Part shown: positions 1 to 7,120 of the stretch, in pieces | Layout of the letters: the number at the start of each line of letters is the position of its first letter | Position numbering within the stretch: the stretch's first letter is position 1 | Assembly: GCF_009696275.1 (NCBI RefSeq) | Contig: NZ_VUMI01000064.1 | Location: 1 to 32,731, forward strand | From: Eisenbergiella porci | GTDB taxonomy: Bacteria; Bacillota; Clostridia; Lachnospirales; Lachnospiraceae | Direction: 5' to 3' | DNA length: 32,731 bases | The notes under the pieces: model-generated | What the model saw: only the letters and a program-made list of their open reading frames with translations | What the model was told of the DNA's origin: nothing | Database searches by the model: none | Translations under genes and position numbers: made by a program

Positions 1-242
1 TCTTGATTGGTTGAAATCGCTGTAAGGAGTTCTTCCGAATTATGCAAAGTCTAAAGAGCCCGTACACTTTATATAATCAACAAAGTGTGGGCTCCACTTT
101 GCATAATAACTTACTTTTCATAACCTAATCCTTTCTTCAGATTCCGTCTCACGGCGGACACCATTGGCTTCGGCTGTATCCTTCCCACTGCCGGGCGGAT
201 TGGGGACTTTCACCCGTTAGAACGTGTGCCCACCGGGCACAC
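1..242 (-). mobile_element. Group IIC self-splicing intron, 5' portion (continues beyond the left edge)
   Basis: Read on the minus strand, the segment begins at 242 with GTGTGCCCGG and goes on to GGGTGAAAGTCCC, then GGTGTCCGCC and GACGGAATCTGAAG. These match, in order and spacing, the start of domain I of group IIC introns such as the Oceanobacillus iheyensis intron (as I remember it: GUGUGCCCGG, GGGUGAGAGUCCC, GGUGUCCG, GGAAUCUGAAGGAAG). GTGTG is the expected 5' splice boundary. A long nested stem (39-50 with 96-107; 56-70 with 82-94) would be a further domain I arm. The intron-encoded reverse transcriptase would lie to the left of the window. The intron sits directly behind a transcription terminator, the known target preference of this class. 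It is sense-oriented relative to the upstream regulator gene. Confidence 0.88.
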
Positions 243-274
243 CAAAAAAACCGCCCGGATTTTCTCCGGACGGT
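243..274 (-). terminator. Intrinsic terminator of the BTAD regulator gene and group IIC intron target
   Basis: On the minus strand a 10-bp stem (265-274 with 250-259, one G-T wobble) with a five-base loop is followed by seven T residues at 250-244. It lies about 30 bases after the stop codon of the 306-1556 gene. The intron boundary at 242 follows the T run by one base. Confidence 0.9.
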
Positions 275-305
275 TCTGTCTTTTCTTTTATGTAATTGTT
301 TACTG

Positions 306-1556
306 TCAGCTCCAAAGAGCGCCGGCCTGTCTGAACGATAGCTCTTCTCCGGGTCTTTCTTCTTCGGATGCAGGCTGTACCTTGTACTCTATGGCAGCCC
401 GGGCCTTCAGGCCAAAGCTGAGGAAACGGCTGTCTATCCTGTTCTGAATGATAGCGCTGTCTTCCTGGTGCAGACCGATCAGCAGAATCAGATACTGGTT
501 GGCGCCGTAGCGGGTGTAAAAATCCCCTTTGCGCAGTGAGGAACCAATCGCCTGCTTCAGCTTCTCCATATATTTTTCCAGCTTGTTCTCATCTGTCAGA
601 GGCAGTCCCTCCCGGTCTACCATGGTGCACAGCATCAGGAAGGCCGCCTGGCCATTCCTCTCCATCATGCGGCATACGATATGATAACAGTCCATAAAAC
701 CGGGATAGGTGCAGAAATACGCGCCGTATTTCTCCTTTTCCTCCTGTAGTCCATCCTTGATATCCGTTACCACTGCAGCCCTGAACTGAACCTTATCGCT
801 CATGGCATGGAAGCGTTCCATCATCTCTTCCGACGGCTTCAGCCCAAGTTCTTCAAAATAGAAGAAGGTGGCCTTTTCATAAACATCCATGGCTTCCTTG
901 AAACGCCCCAGCGACATCAGGCAGTCTATCTGAATCAGATAAAATTCTTCATACGGATATATACGGCAGGCCCGGGCGCCCAGCTCCAGCAGTTCCTCAA
1001 ACCGTCCTCTGTTTTTCAGAAGCTCCTCCGCTTCCCTCAGGCAGTCAAAATATAATTTCTGATAGTCCATACCGGTTACGGCCACCCATTCTTCCCCTGC
1101 AAGCTCAGGAAGGAACTCTCCCTGGTAAATATGGCAGGCATGAATCAGCTGCGTGATTTTTTTATCCTCGTCCGTTTCCCTGAGAGCCAAGCCGGCAGTT
1201 TTAAGAAAAACCTCCGTGTCCAGCACCACCGGCAGTTCTTCTCTGTCCCAAAAATAGCTTCCCGCTTTAATTTTGATGCAATCCGCATCCCCGAAGCACT
1301 CTGTCGTCTTCAGGTATTTACGGAGCCTGTGGGCATTGACCCGGAGAGTCACAGTCGGATCTTCCAGTTCATCATTTCCATAAAGCCGGCTGATGAGCTC
1401 TTTTCTGGGGATACCTTCCTTGCCGGCGGCAAGCACACTGATGAGAAGCTGCATCATCTTTGTGGTGTTGGCATAATCCAGAGCAACAGGCATGCCTTCG
1501 CAGGAAACGGAAAACCCTCCGAACATATTAATGCTGACAATCCTTTTCTCTTCCAT
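306..1556 (-). CDS. SARP/BTAD-family transcriptional regulator
   Basis: A 416-residue protein. The first ~95 residues have the pattern of an OmpR-type winged helix (FGGFSVSCEG, then VTLRVNAHRLRKYL). Residues ~110-255 are helical repeats typical of a bacterial transcriptional activator domain (CHIYQGEFLPEL; RFEELLELGARACRIYPYEE; LGRFKEAMDVYEKATFFYFEELGL). The C-terminal ~130 residues contain KGDFYTRYGANQYLILLIG, reminiscent of a degenerate GGDEF-like fold, but this is uncertain. In Clostridia such proteins act as cytoplasmic DNA-binding regulators with unknown ligands, and the target here is unknown. It has its own promoter (TTGACA/TATACT) and is divergent from the VOC gene at 1779. The terminator behind it hosts the group IIC intron. 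Confidence 0.8.
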   Translation of the reverse strand: MEEKRIVSINMFGGFSVSCEGMPVALDYANTTKMMQLLISVLAAGKEGIPRKELISRLYGNDELEDPTVTLRVNAHRLRKYLKTTECFGDADCIKIKAGSYFWDREELPVVLDTEVFLKTAGLALRETDEDKKITQLIHACHIYQGEFLPELAGEEWVAVTGMDYQKLYFDCLREAEELLKNRGRFEELLELGARACRIYPYEEFYLIQIDCLMSLGRFKEAMDVYEKATFFYFEELGLKPSEEMMERFHAMSDKVQFRAAVVTDIKDGLQEEKEKYGAYFCTYPGFMDCYHIVCRMMERNGQAAFLMLCTMVDREGLPLTDENKLEKYMEKLKQAIGSSLRKGDFYTRYGANQYLILLIGLHQEDSAIIQNRIDSRFLSFGLKARAAIEYKVQPASEEERPGEELSFRQAGALWS

Positions 1557-1608
1557 AGCCCCTCTTCTTCCATGTCACAGTTTGTTCCATACATCTGTCT
1601 CTGAGTTA

Positions 1609-1637
1609 AGTATAGAAATAATATTCCGCTTTGTCAA
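1609..1637 (-). promoter_or_regulatory. Promoter of the BTAD regulator gene
   Basis: On the minus strand, TTGACA (1637-1632), a 17-base spacer and TATACT (1614-1609) lie about 50 bases before the ATG at 1556. This is a near-consensus sigma-A promoter. Confidence 0.75.
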
Positions 1638-1648
1638 CGAAAAGGATG

Positions 1649-1678
1649 TTGATAAAAAATACAGAAACATAGTATAAT
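1649..1678 (+). promoter_or_regulatory. Promoter of the VOC gene
   Basis: TTGATA (1649-1654), 18 bases, TATAAT (1673-1678). The start codon follows about 100 bases later. The two divergent promoters are back to back, only 11 bases apart between their -35 boxes, so one regulator could affect both. Confidence 0.65.
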
Positions 1679-1778
1679 TTACTTAAATTCGGTTATTTCC
1701 GTGTTTTCCTGTTTCTGGAAGGCACTGGAAAATCCGTAGAATTTCTTTGCCCTACTACATTTATAAAAGGAGAATCTT

Positions 1779-2159
1779 ATGAAACTGGATACGATACACC
1801 ATGTTGCGCTGATTTGTTCCGACTATCAGGCTTCCCGGCATTTTTACGTGGATTTGCTGGGATTTGAAATTATCCGTGAAAATTACCGGGAAGCCAGAGG
1901 TGATTATAAGCTGGACCTGAGGCTGGGCGACTGTGAGCTTGAACTTTTTGCCATCCCCGGCAGCCCGGCGCGTCCAAGCTATCCGGAGGCCTGCGGTTTG
2001 AGGCATCTTGCCTTCCGCGTTTCCTGCATTGAGGACACAATAAGGGAATTAAACGGGCTGGGGATTGAGACGGAGCCTGTAAGGATCGATGAATTTACCC
2101 GGAAAAAAATGACCTTTTTTAAGGATCCCGACGGCCTGCCCCTGGAACTGCACGAATAA
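1779..2159 (+). CDS. gloA2: VOC-family metalloenzyme, YaeR/GloA2-like
   Basis: A 126-residue protein spanning a complete two-module vicinal oxygen chelate fold (IHHVALICSDY at residue 6; ACGLRHLAFRV at 71; DPDGLPLELHE at the end). Expected metal ligands are visible: His8, Glu55, His76 and Glu123. It resembles E. coli YaeR along its whole length (shared YREAR, RPSxPEACGLRHLAF, FFKDPDGLPLEL), a glyoxalase-I-like family. Lactoylglutathione-type activity is the usual annotation, but the true substrate is unproven. The start is supported by AAGGAGA just upstream. No T-tract terminator follows on this strand. Confidence 0.85.
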   Translation: MKLDTIHHVALICSDYQASRHFYVDLLGFEIIRENYREARGDYKLDLRLGDCELELFAIPGSPARPSYPEACGLRHLAFRVSCIEDTIRELNGLGIETEPVRIDEFTRKKMTFFKDPDGLPLELHE

Positions 2160-2171
2160 CCGTCATATTAT

Positions 2172-2201
2172 AAAAAAAGAGGGGCTATGCAACAGCCCCT
2201 C
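2172..2201 (-). terminator. Terminator overlapping the stop of the XRE/DUF5680 gene
   Basis: A perfect 8-bp stem (2194-2201 with 2179-2186) is followed on the minus strand by seven T residues (2178-2172). The stop codon TAG (2187-2185) lies inside the hairpin, so the terminator is embedded in the last codons. Confidence 0.9.
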
Positions 2202-2895
2202 CATGAAAAACGCACTCATAAATTTTAATGGTACCATAATAAATTTCTTCCTGTCCCTGAAACCATTCCAAACTGCCGCAGGAAGAACAGTGGTACAGGT
2301 ATTCGCCTTTCCGGTAAAGCGCAGGGCCCCGGAAAGGCTTTTTTTCATCCACAAGGCCCAGCGCTTCCTTCAGGAAGCCTGTATCGAAGCTGTCGGCCAG
2401 CGTGCGGCCGGAATAATTCATTGACCAAATCGGTACTGCTGCCTTTTCCCGCTTTTGCCAGACCGCTTCCTCTCCGGTGAAGAGCCGCCCTCCCAGATAC
2501 GTGTCCAAATAAAAATAATCTTCTTCCTCATAACGGAAATCATGGGTGCCCGGCCTGCAGGGTTCTTTTTCCTCCCCGCCATTCCCGGCATAGGTCTGCC
2601 GCTTCGCCCGAAGCAGGAAATCCACCGCCTGCCGGATTCCCCTGTCCCCTACCCCGCCGGTATCGGACAGGGAACCGGATCCGGGGCAGTCAATCCCATA
2701 TATAAGCGCATCCACCGTAACCCCAAACAGCCCTGCCAGCATCGTAAGGTTGAGAATATCCGGGTAATTTGCCCCGCTTTCCCACTTTGCCACCGCCTGC
2801 CTGGTCACCTGGAGCTTCTCCGCCAGTTCCTCCTGGGACATATGCCGGAGCTTCCTGTATTTCTGTAGATTTGCTGAAAAACGTATTGTCGGCAT
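2185..2895 (-). CDS. XRE-family regulator with C-terminal DUF5680 domain
   Basis: A 236-residue protein. Residues 5-65 form a Cro/C1-type helix-turn-helix (FSANLQKYRKLRHMSQEELA, then VTRQAVAKWESGANYPDI). Residues ~88-230 match the DUF5680 pattern seen in clostridial XRE regulators (FLLRAKRQTYAGNG; YLDTYLGGRLFTGEEAVW; PIWSMNYSGR). DUF5680 has no assigned function to my knowledge, though fusion to an HTH suggests ligand sensing. The start is supported by AGGAGG seven bases before the ATG. A possible extended -10 (TGATACAAT on the minus strand, near 2960) lies upstream without a clear -35. The gene is convergent with the VOC gene and ends inside its own terminator. Confidence 0.85.
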   Translation of the reverse strand: MPTIRFSANLQKYRKLRHMSQEELAEKLQVTRQAVAKWESGANYPDILNLTMLAGLFGVTVDALIYGIDCPGSGSLSDTGGVGDRGIRQAVDFLLRAKRQTYAGNGGEEKEPCRPGTHDFRYEEEDYFYLDTYLGGRLFTGEEAVWQKREKAAVPIWSMNYSGRTLADSFDTGFLKEALGLVDEKKPFRGPALYRKGEYLYHCSSCGSLEWFQGQEEIYYGTIKIYECVFHGGAVA

Positions 2896-3024
2896 CGCTG
2901 CATCCTCCTGTTTTCTTTTTTATTGTGTCTGAAAGCCGCTTCAGCACAATTCCATTGTATCAGACGCATAATTATGACGCCACCAACCGCTGCCTGCCAT
3001 TCTGACAACCTGAGGTTCCCTTTT

Positions 3025-3064
3025 CATAAAGCATGGGATAACTCCATAAAGCATGGAATAACGC
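3025..3064. repeat. Two-copy 20-bp tandem repeat
   Basis: CATAAAGCATGGGATAACTC at 3025-3044 is followed at once by CATAAAGCATGGAATAACGC (18 of 20 identical). It lies in the 261-base gap between the XRE gene promoter region and the end of the GH42 gene. I see no gene in that gap, only this repeat and the hairpin at 3112-3143. Confidence 0.8.
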
Positions 3065-3111
3065 CTGCACGCTGTCATACCAGGAGCCTTTCTCCGTCCT
3101 TACACACGGCT

Positions 3112-3143
3112 TTCCCGGCCGCCTGATAACAGACGGCCGGGAA
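3112..3143. terminator. Hairpin downstream of the GH42 gene, probable 3' end
   Basis: A perfect 10-bp GC-rich stem (TTCCCGGCCG with CGGCCGGGAA, 12-base loop) starts 13 bases after the GH42 stop codon. There is no T run behind it on the minus strand, so it may be a weak or factor-assisted terminator or a 3'-end stabiliser. Confidence 0.5.
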
Positions 3144-3156
3144 GTTAATAAAAATA

Positions 3157-5166
3157 TTACGCTTCCACAATAAGCAGATCCCAGGGTGCAACAGTCAGGA
3201 TTTCTCCCTCCGTTACCGCCTTTCGGGAAAACAGCTCCCTGCCGCTTCCCCCGCAGACGCACTCCTTTGCTTCTCCGGAATAGTTCAGATAGTAAGTAAT
3301 CCTGTTTCCCTTACCGTTCGTTCCCTCTCTGATCACCAGCGGGAATGAAATCTCCTGCTTCCAGGTCCACCAGCCCTTTTCCTTCCATAAAGAGGCCAGC
3401 AGCGCCTTCAGGTACGCCGGGGAAGTCATGCAGCCAAAATAAATCCCCAGCCCCCTGCCGAAGTCCTTACGGATGACCGCCGCATATTTTTTCCAGGCAT
3501 AATGATCGTACCCGGAAATCACCTGCGCATCCTCCGTTTCCAGCAGCTCCATGAACAGCTCCGCATTTCTTTCCTCTTCCGTAAGCGCAAAGGAATCTCC
3601 CGCCAGCTTCACTCCCGAAGGCGCCGTGAACTGGTGGTACTTCACCCCGAAGCAGTCCCTCAGCAGATACGGCTGCACCTGAGTGCGCACCTTCACGTTT
3701 TCATCGGTGAAAGCGGTTTTAAAGGTTGCTATCACACATCCTCCCTGTCCGGCAAAATCCCTTATCCTCTTAAGGCAGTCTTCCTGTGCAGAATAAAGGG
3801 CTGGCACAAAAAGGACGTCATAGCGCGAAAGCTCTTCCTCCTGCGTGCTCACAAAATCACATTCAATATTCATTTCATACAGCGCGTCATAAATCCATCT
3901 GACCACATCATTATAATCTGTCCTGTTTGCGCCGTTTCCGGGAAACGGGAACCATTTCAGGGCGGTCAGCGCTTCATTGCTCACCATAATTGCCGCTTTA
4001 TTTTCCTTTTTCAGATGCAGCAGGCTGGGGTTCAGCTCACGGAACTGCCCTCCAATCCGGCAGGCCTCACGGTACACCGCATTTTCCTCAAAATCATGGC
4101 TGAGCAGACCCTTCCAATAGGTTTCGCAGGCATTGTGTATGGAATGCCAGTGCCAGTACATCACGGAATCCGCTCCGCTGGCAAGATGGCTGAAGGCCTG
4201 CAGACGAAGCTGCCCTTCATAAGGCGTCCACTCCGGGAAGCCCTGCGCCTCCGTTTCAATCAGGAAATAATTGTTCTTTTTCAGGGATCTGGTCAGATCG
4301 CCGCCAAAGGCAATCTCCTTCCCGGTCAGTTTGTCCTGGCTGGGATGATAGATATCGCAGCCTGCAATGGTCACCGCCTCCGCCGCCTTAAAATGATCCA
4401 CATCCGGCTGCACCCCATAGGAATGCCCCTTCCATGCAAAATCAAAATTATGGGTAATAAACTGGTCCGCTCTTTTATACTCCCCGACAATTTCCGCCTG
4501 CCGTTTCAGGAAATCAGTAACCAGCTGTCTCTGGAACTTCTCAAACTCACAGCCCAGGCTGCCGTTGATGGTCCCCGTCACACTGGGGAATTCCTCCCAG
4601 GAATTAATCCGGTTGCTCCAGTAATCCAGTCCGAAATCATGGTTAAAACGCTCCAGATCCCCCTCGTATTTTTTCCGCATATACCGCACAAACATCTGCT
4701 GCACATTCTCACTGCTCGTACCGAAATGCTTTGTCTCATTATCCAGCTGAAAACCAATGACACACCGATAGCCTGAAACGGCCTCCATCAGCCTGCGGAT
4801 AATCCGTTCCGCGAAAAAGCGGTAGGCCGGGTGGGTGATATCCATAATCTGCCTGGCGCCATAAGGCCTCCTGCCGCTCCTGTCCGTAACCATGACCTCC
4901 GGATAGGCCTTGGCCATCCATGCCGGAATCGCATAGGTCGGAGTGCCCACGATCACATAAAGCCCCTCCCGTTCGCAGGCATCCAGAACCTTTGTCACAT
5001 GGGAAAAATCAAACACTCCCTCCTCCGGCTCCTCCGTACTCCAGGTTGACTCCGCGATTCTGATTACATTAATCCCCGCTTTTTTCATCATGCTGATATC
5101 CTTATCCAGCCGTTCATAGGGCATATACTCGTCGTAATATGCCGCCCCGTATAACAATTCCTCCAT
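3157..5166 (-). CDS. GH42-family beta-galactosidase
   Basis: A 669-residue protein of normal family length with no signal peptide, so probably cytoplasmic. It opens with a TIM-barrel start (LLYGAAYYDEY; INVIRIAESTWSTEEPEEG). The acid/base glutamate is likely Glu144 in GFQLDNETKHFG. The nucleophile is likely Glu304 in FLIETEAQGFPEW. A Trp-rich stretch (VMYWHWHSIH) follows, then a trimerisation-type domain with NEALTALKWFPF. The family hydrolyses terminal beta-D-galactosides from oligosaccharides that have been taken up. The start has AGGAGG eight bases upstream. No transporter is adjacent; the gene is monocistronic and divergent from ferritin. The annotated role as a beta-galactosidase rests on the family, since some members prefer other galactosides. 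Confidence 0.88.
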   Translation of the reverse strand: MEELLYGAAYYDEYMPYERLDKDISMMKKAGINVIRIAESTWSTEEPEEGVFDFSHVTKVLDACEREGLYVIVGTPTYAIPAWMAKAYPEVMVTDRSGRRPYGARQIMDITHPAYRFFAERIIRRLMEAVSGYRCVIGFQLDNETKHFGTSSENVQQMFVRYMRKKYEGDLERFNHDFGLDYWSNRINSWEEFPSVTGTINGSLGCEFEKFQRQLVTDFLKRQAEIVGEYKRADQFITHNFDFAWKGHSYGVQPDVDHFKAAEAVTIAGCDIYHPSQDKLTGKEIAFGGDLTRSLKKNNYFLIETEAQGFPEWTPYEGQLRLQAFSHLASGADSVMYWHWHSIHNACETYWKGLLSHDFEENAVYREACRIGGQFRELNPSLLHLKKENKAAIMVSNEALTALKWFPFPGNGANRTDYNDVVRWIYDALYEMNIECDFVSTQEEELSRYDVLFVPALYSAQEDCLKRIRDFAGQGGCVIATFKTAFTDENVKVRTQVQPYLLRDCFGVKYHQFTAPSGVKLAGDSFALTEEERNAELFMELLETEDAQVISGYDHYAWKKYAAVIRKDFGRGLGIYFGCMTSPAYLKALLASLWKEKGWWTWKQEISFPLVIREGTNGKGNRITYYLNYSGEAKECVCGGSGRELFSRKAVTEGEILTVAPWDLLIVEA

Positions 5167-5210
5167 TTGACAAACCTCCTGTAAATTTTCTGGACAGTTA
5201 TTCTGATTCC

Positions 5211-5239
5211 ATCATATAAAGCTTTCTCCCCGGCTGCAA
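5211..5239 (-). promoter_or_regulatory. Promoter of the GH42 gene
   Basis: On the minus strand, TTGCAG (5239-5234), 17 bases, TATGAT (5216-5211), about 45 bases ahead of the ATG at 5166. Confidence 0.6.
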
Positions 5240-5248
5240 GACGGATAT

Positions 5249-5268
5249 ATGTGGTCACCTGTCCACAT
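5249..5268. promoter_or_regulatory. Candidate operator upstream of the GH42 promoter
   Basis: An imperfect 20-bp dyad, ATGTGGTCACCTGTCCACAT, with ATGTGG/CCACAT arms centred about 20 bases upstream of the GH42 -35 box. The position suits an activator site for the GH42 promoter. The intergenic region also serves the divergent ferritin gene, so assignment to one gene is a guess. Confidence 0.4.
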
Positions 5269-5420
5269 TTGTATAAAAGCCCTCCGTAAAGAGAAAACTC
5301 CTATTATATAGGTAACATATTCACACCGGATAACATCCGATGCTTCTTGAATGGCAGATCCATGCAGGAAGATGCGCTGTCCTGAACAGTTACAAATAAA
5401 GAAAGAAGGGCCTGAAGACA

Positions 5421-5933
5421 ATGCTTGATAAAAAAATAGCTGAATTAATCAACCATCAGATTAACATGGAATTTTACTCCGCCTACCTGTACCTGGATTT
5501 TTCCAATTTTTTCGTAGAAAAAGGGCTGAACGGCTTTGCCAACTGGTATAAGGTACAGGCGCAGGAGGAACGGGACCATGCCCTTTTGATGATACAATAT
5601 CTTCAGAACAACGACATGCCTGTCATTCTGGAATCCATCGAAAAACCGAAAACCAATCTGAAAGAAAACATGGATGTCCTGAAAACCGGCCTTGCCCATG
5701 AACGCCAGGTCACCCGGCTGATACACACGATATATGACTCTGCCTACTCTGCCAAGGACTTCCGCACCACCCAGTTTCTCGACTGGTTCGTAAAGGAACA
5801 GGGCGAGGAAGAGACCAGCGCCTCCGACCTGGTAAAAAAGATGGAGCTGTTCGGAACCGATCCCAAAAGCCTTTACCTGCTGGATACGGAAATGGCCGCC
5901 AGAGTCTATGCGCCGCCTGCGACGCCCCTGTAA
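5421..5933 (+). CDS. ftnA: Bacterial non-haem ferritin
   Basis: A 170-residue four-helix-bundle ferritin of normal length. Ferroxidase-centre ligands are in the expected places: Glu17 (INMEFYSAYLYL), Glu50 and His53 (AQEERDHALLM), Glu94 (AHERQV) and Gln127 with nearby Glu residues (VKEQGEEE). The family oxidises Fe(II) and stores it as a mineral inside a 24-subunit shell in the cytosol, protecting against iron and peroxide stress. AGAAGGG about ten bases before the ATG supports the start. A TATTAT box at 5302-5307 could be its -10, but no good -35 is visible. The gene is monocistronic, followed by the small membrane-peptide gene with its own extended -10. Confidence 0.93.
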   Translation: MLDKKIAELINHQINMEFYSAYLYLDFSNFFVEKGLNGFANWYKVQAQEERDHALLMIQYLQNNDMPVILESIEKPKTNLKENMDVLKTGLAHERQVTRLIHTIYDSAYSAKDFRTTQFLDWFVKEQGEEETSASDLVKKMELFGTDPKSLYLLDTEMAARVYAPPATPL

Positions 5934-5984
5934 AAAGCCTTAACAACATCTTAACCATATTTTTCGTCTCTTTTTCCATATACG

Positions 5985-5993
5985 TGCTATAAT
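5985..5993 (+). promoter_or_regulatory. Extended -10 promoter of the 36-residue peptide gene
   Basis: TGCTATAAT (TG at 5985, TATAAT at 5988-5993) lies 45 bases before the ATG at 6038. No good -35 is seen, as usual for extended -10 promoters. Confidence 0.6.
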
Positions 5994-6037
5994 GCAAATA
6001 AGAAGCATACATTTTTCACAAAGAAAGAGGTGTTAAT

Positions 6038-6148
6038 ATGGCAGCAGCAATCATTATCGGCTCCATTATAGCTATTGTATGCGGGAAATACCTTCTTACT
6101 TTTATAGCAATATACAAAAACTCCGTATCTCCGCATAAACCTGGCTGA
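6038..6148 (+). CDS. Small hydrophobic membrane peptide, 36 residues
   Basis: The frame is MAAAIIIGSIIAIVCGKYLL followed by TFIAIYKNSVSPHKPG and TGA. One membrane-spanning helix covers residues ~3-27, with a short basic tail. Support for reality: AGAGGTG six bases before the ATG, a perfect extended -10 upstream, and a strong terminator 20 bases after the stop, giving a complete small transcription unit. Function is unknown. The single cysteine in the helix and the ferritin neighbour are not enough to claim an iron role. It faces another small membrane-peptide gene across a shared terminator. Confidence 0.65.
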   Translation: MAAAIIIGSIIAIVCGKYLLTFIAIYKNSVSPHKPG

Positions 6149-6162
6149 CAATCAACTGTAAC

Positions 6163-6196
6163 AAAAAAAGCAGGCGGCACAAACCGTCTGCTTTTT
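6163..6196. terminator. Bidirectional terminator between the two convergent peptide genes
   Basis: An 8-bp stem (6170-6177 with 6184-6191, one G-T wobble on the plus strand) is flanked by seven A residues (6163-6169) and five T residues (6192-6196), so both strands end in a T run. Confidence 0.88.
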
Positions 6197-6208
6197 ACTG
6201 TATTCTTC

Positions 6209-6328
6209 TTAAAATTCTTCTTCGTCTTCGCTTGCAGCCACAGCCGAAACAACGGAAGAAACCGCTGCAACAACAACAGCAACAATAATAATCAATAACA
6301 TACCGCCCATCAAAAGCAATACTTCCAT
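6209..6328 (-). CDS. Small membrane protein with acidic tail, 39 residues
   Basis: The minus-strand frame is MEVLLLMGGMLLIIIVAVVV followed by AAVSSVVSAVAASEDEEEF and TAA. It has one long transmembrane helix (residues ~3-32) and a cytosolic-type acidic end (SEDEEEF). Support: GGAGG about twelve bases before the ATG, a promoter at 6402-6430, and the bidirectional terminator just after the stop. The leader has an 8-bp hairpin (6361-6368 with 6380-6387). I do not recognise a family. It is separated from rplT by that operon's own terminator, so it is not part of the ribosomal operon. Confidence 0.65.
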   Translation of the reverse strand: MEVLLLMGGMLLIIIVAVVVAAVSSVVSAVAASEDEEEF

Positions 6329-6401
6329 CTATCGACGTCCTCCATTTCTCCTTCGGCTAAGGCTTTGTGTTATTATCTATCAAAGCCTGTCCGCTTTTTT
6401 T

Positions 6402-6430
6402 ATTATATCATACCGCGGACTATCCCACAA
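6402..6430 (-). promoter_or_regulatory. Promoter of the 39-residue membrane protein gene
   Basis: On the minus strand, TTGTGG (6430-6425), 17 bases, TATAAT (6407-6402), immediately after the rplT terminator and about 75 bases before the ATG. Confidence 0.6.
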
Positions 6431-6432
6431 GG

Positions 6433-6462
6433 AAAAAAGGCTCCGGTTTTCACCCCAGAGCC
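6433..6462 (-). terminator. Terminator of infC-rpmI-rplT
   Basis: An 8-bp stem (6455-6462 with 6439-6446, one wobble pair) is followed on the minus strand by six T residues, starting about 30 bases after the rplT stop. Confidence 0.92.
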
Positions 6463-6490
6463 CTGTAATATTCTCAGTGAGAAATTCCTG

Positions 6491-6847
6491 TTATGCAATT
6501 TTGGACTTTGCCAGCTCTGCAAGAGTGGAGAATCCTTCTGCATCGTTTACTGCCATTTCAGCCAGCATCTTTCTGTTCATATCGACACCAGCCAGCTTCA
6601 GGCCATACATAAATTTGCTGTAGGATAAGCCGTTCATTCTTGCAGCCGCATTAATACGGGCAATCCAAAGCTGTCTGAACTGACGCTTTCTTTCCTTACG
6701 TCCTGCGTAAGAAGAAGTGAGAGCTCTCATAACAGACTGTTTTGCTACTCTGTACTGTTTGGATCTGGCTCCTCTGTAACCTTTCGCAAGTTTTAATACC
6801 TTGTTATGTTTTCTTCTGGCACTCATGCCGCCTTTAATTCTTGCCAT
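6491..6847 (-). CDS. rplT: 50S ribosomal protein L20
   Basis: A 118-residue protein with the full L20 signature: the basic extension [56 protein letters not shown] and [13 protein letters not shown]. It binds 23S rRNA early in 50S assembly. In Firmicutes it also represses this operon by binding the leader RNA. The gene is last in infC-rpmI-rplT, 22 bases after rpmI, with AGGAGG upstream, and is followed by a strong terminator. Confidence 0.98.
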   Translation of the reverse strand: MARIKGGMSARRKHNKVLKLAKGYRGARSKQYRVAKQSVMRALTSSYAGRKERKRQFRQLWIARINAAARMNGLSYSKFMYGLKLAGVDMNRKMLAEMAVNDAEGFSTLAELAKSKIA

Positions 6848-6869
6848 CTCTTAATTTCCTCCTTACGAC

Positions 6870-7067
6870 TTATAAATACGGTAAAATCTTTTTCATATTC
6901 TTAACATTGGTCGCATCCGTAATAGCCGGTTTTCTAAGATTTCTTTTTCTCTTTGTGGACTTCTTCGTTAAGATATGGCTCTTGTAAGCTTTGGATCTTT
7001 TTAATTTACCGGTTCCGGTAACTTTAAAACGTTTTGCAGCTGCTCTGCTTGTCTTCATTTTTGGCAT
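6870..7067 (-). CDS. rpmI: 50S ribosomal protein L35
   Basis: A 65-residue, highly basic protein of standard length and sequence ([39 protein letters not shown]). A component of the large ribosomal subunit. Middle gene of the conserved infC-rpmI-rplT operon, preceded by AGGAGG. Confidence 0.98.
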   Translation of the reverse strand: MPKMKTSRAAAKRFKVTGTGKLKRSKAYKSHILTKKSTKRKRNLRKPAITDATNVKNMKKILPYL

Positions 7068-7120
7068 AACAAAATCCTCCTGTACTCATTATCGTGAAAA
7101 ATCTATTTTAACTGTACGTA

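Noticed and set aside
226-447. 73-codon plus-strand frame over the BTAD-gene terminator
   Set aside because: It crosses the terminator and the antisense end of the BTAD gene; no ribosome site.
3502-4776. A 424-codon plus-strand open frame across the GH42 gene
   Set aside because: Antisense shadow of a well-conserved enzyme; rich in His, Arg and Pro, with no motif.
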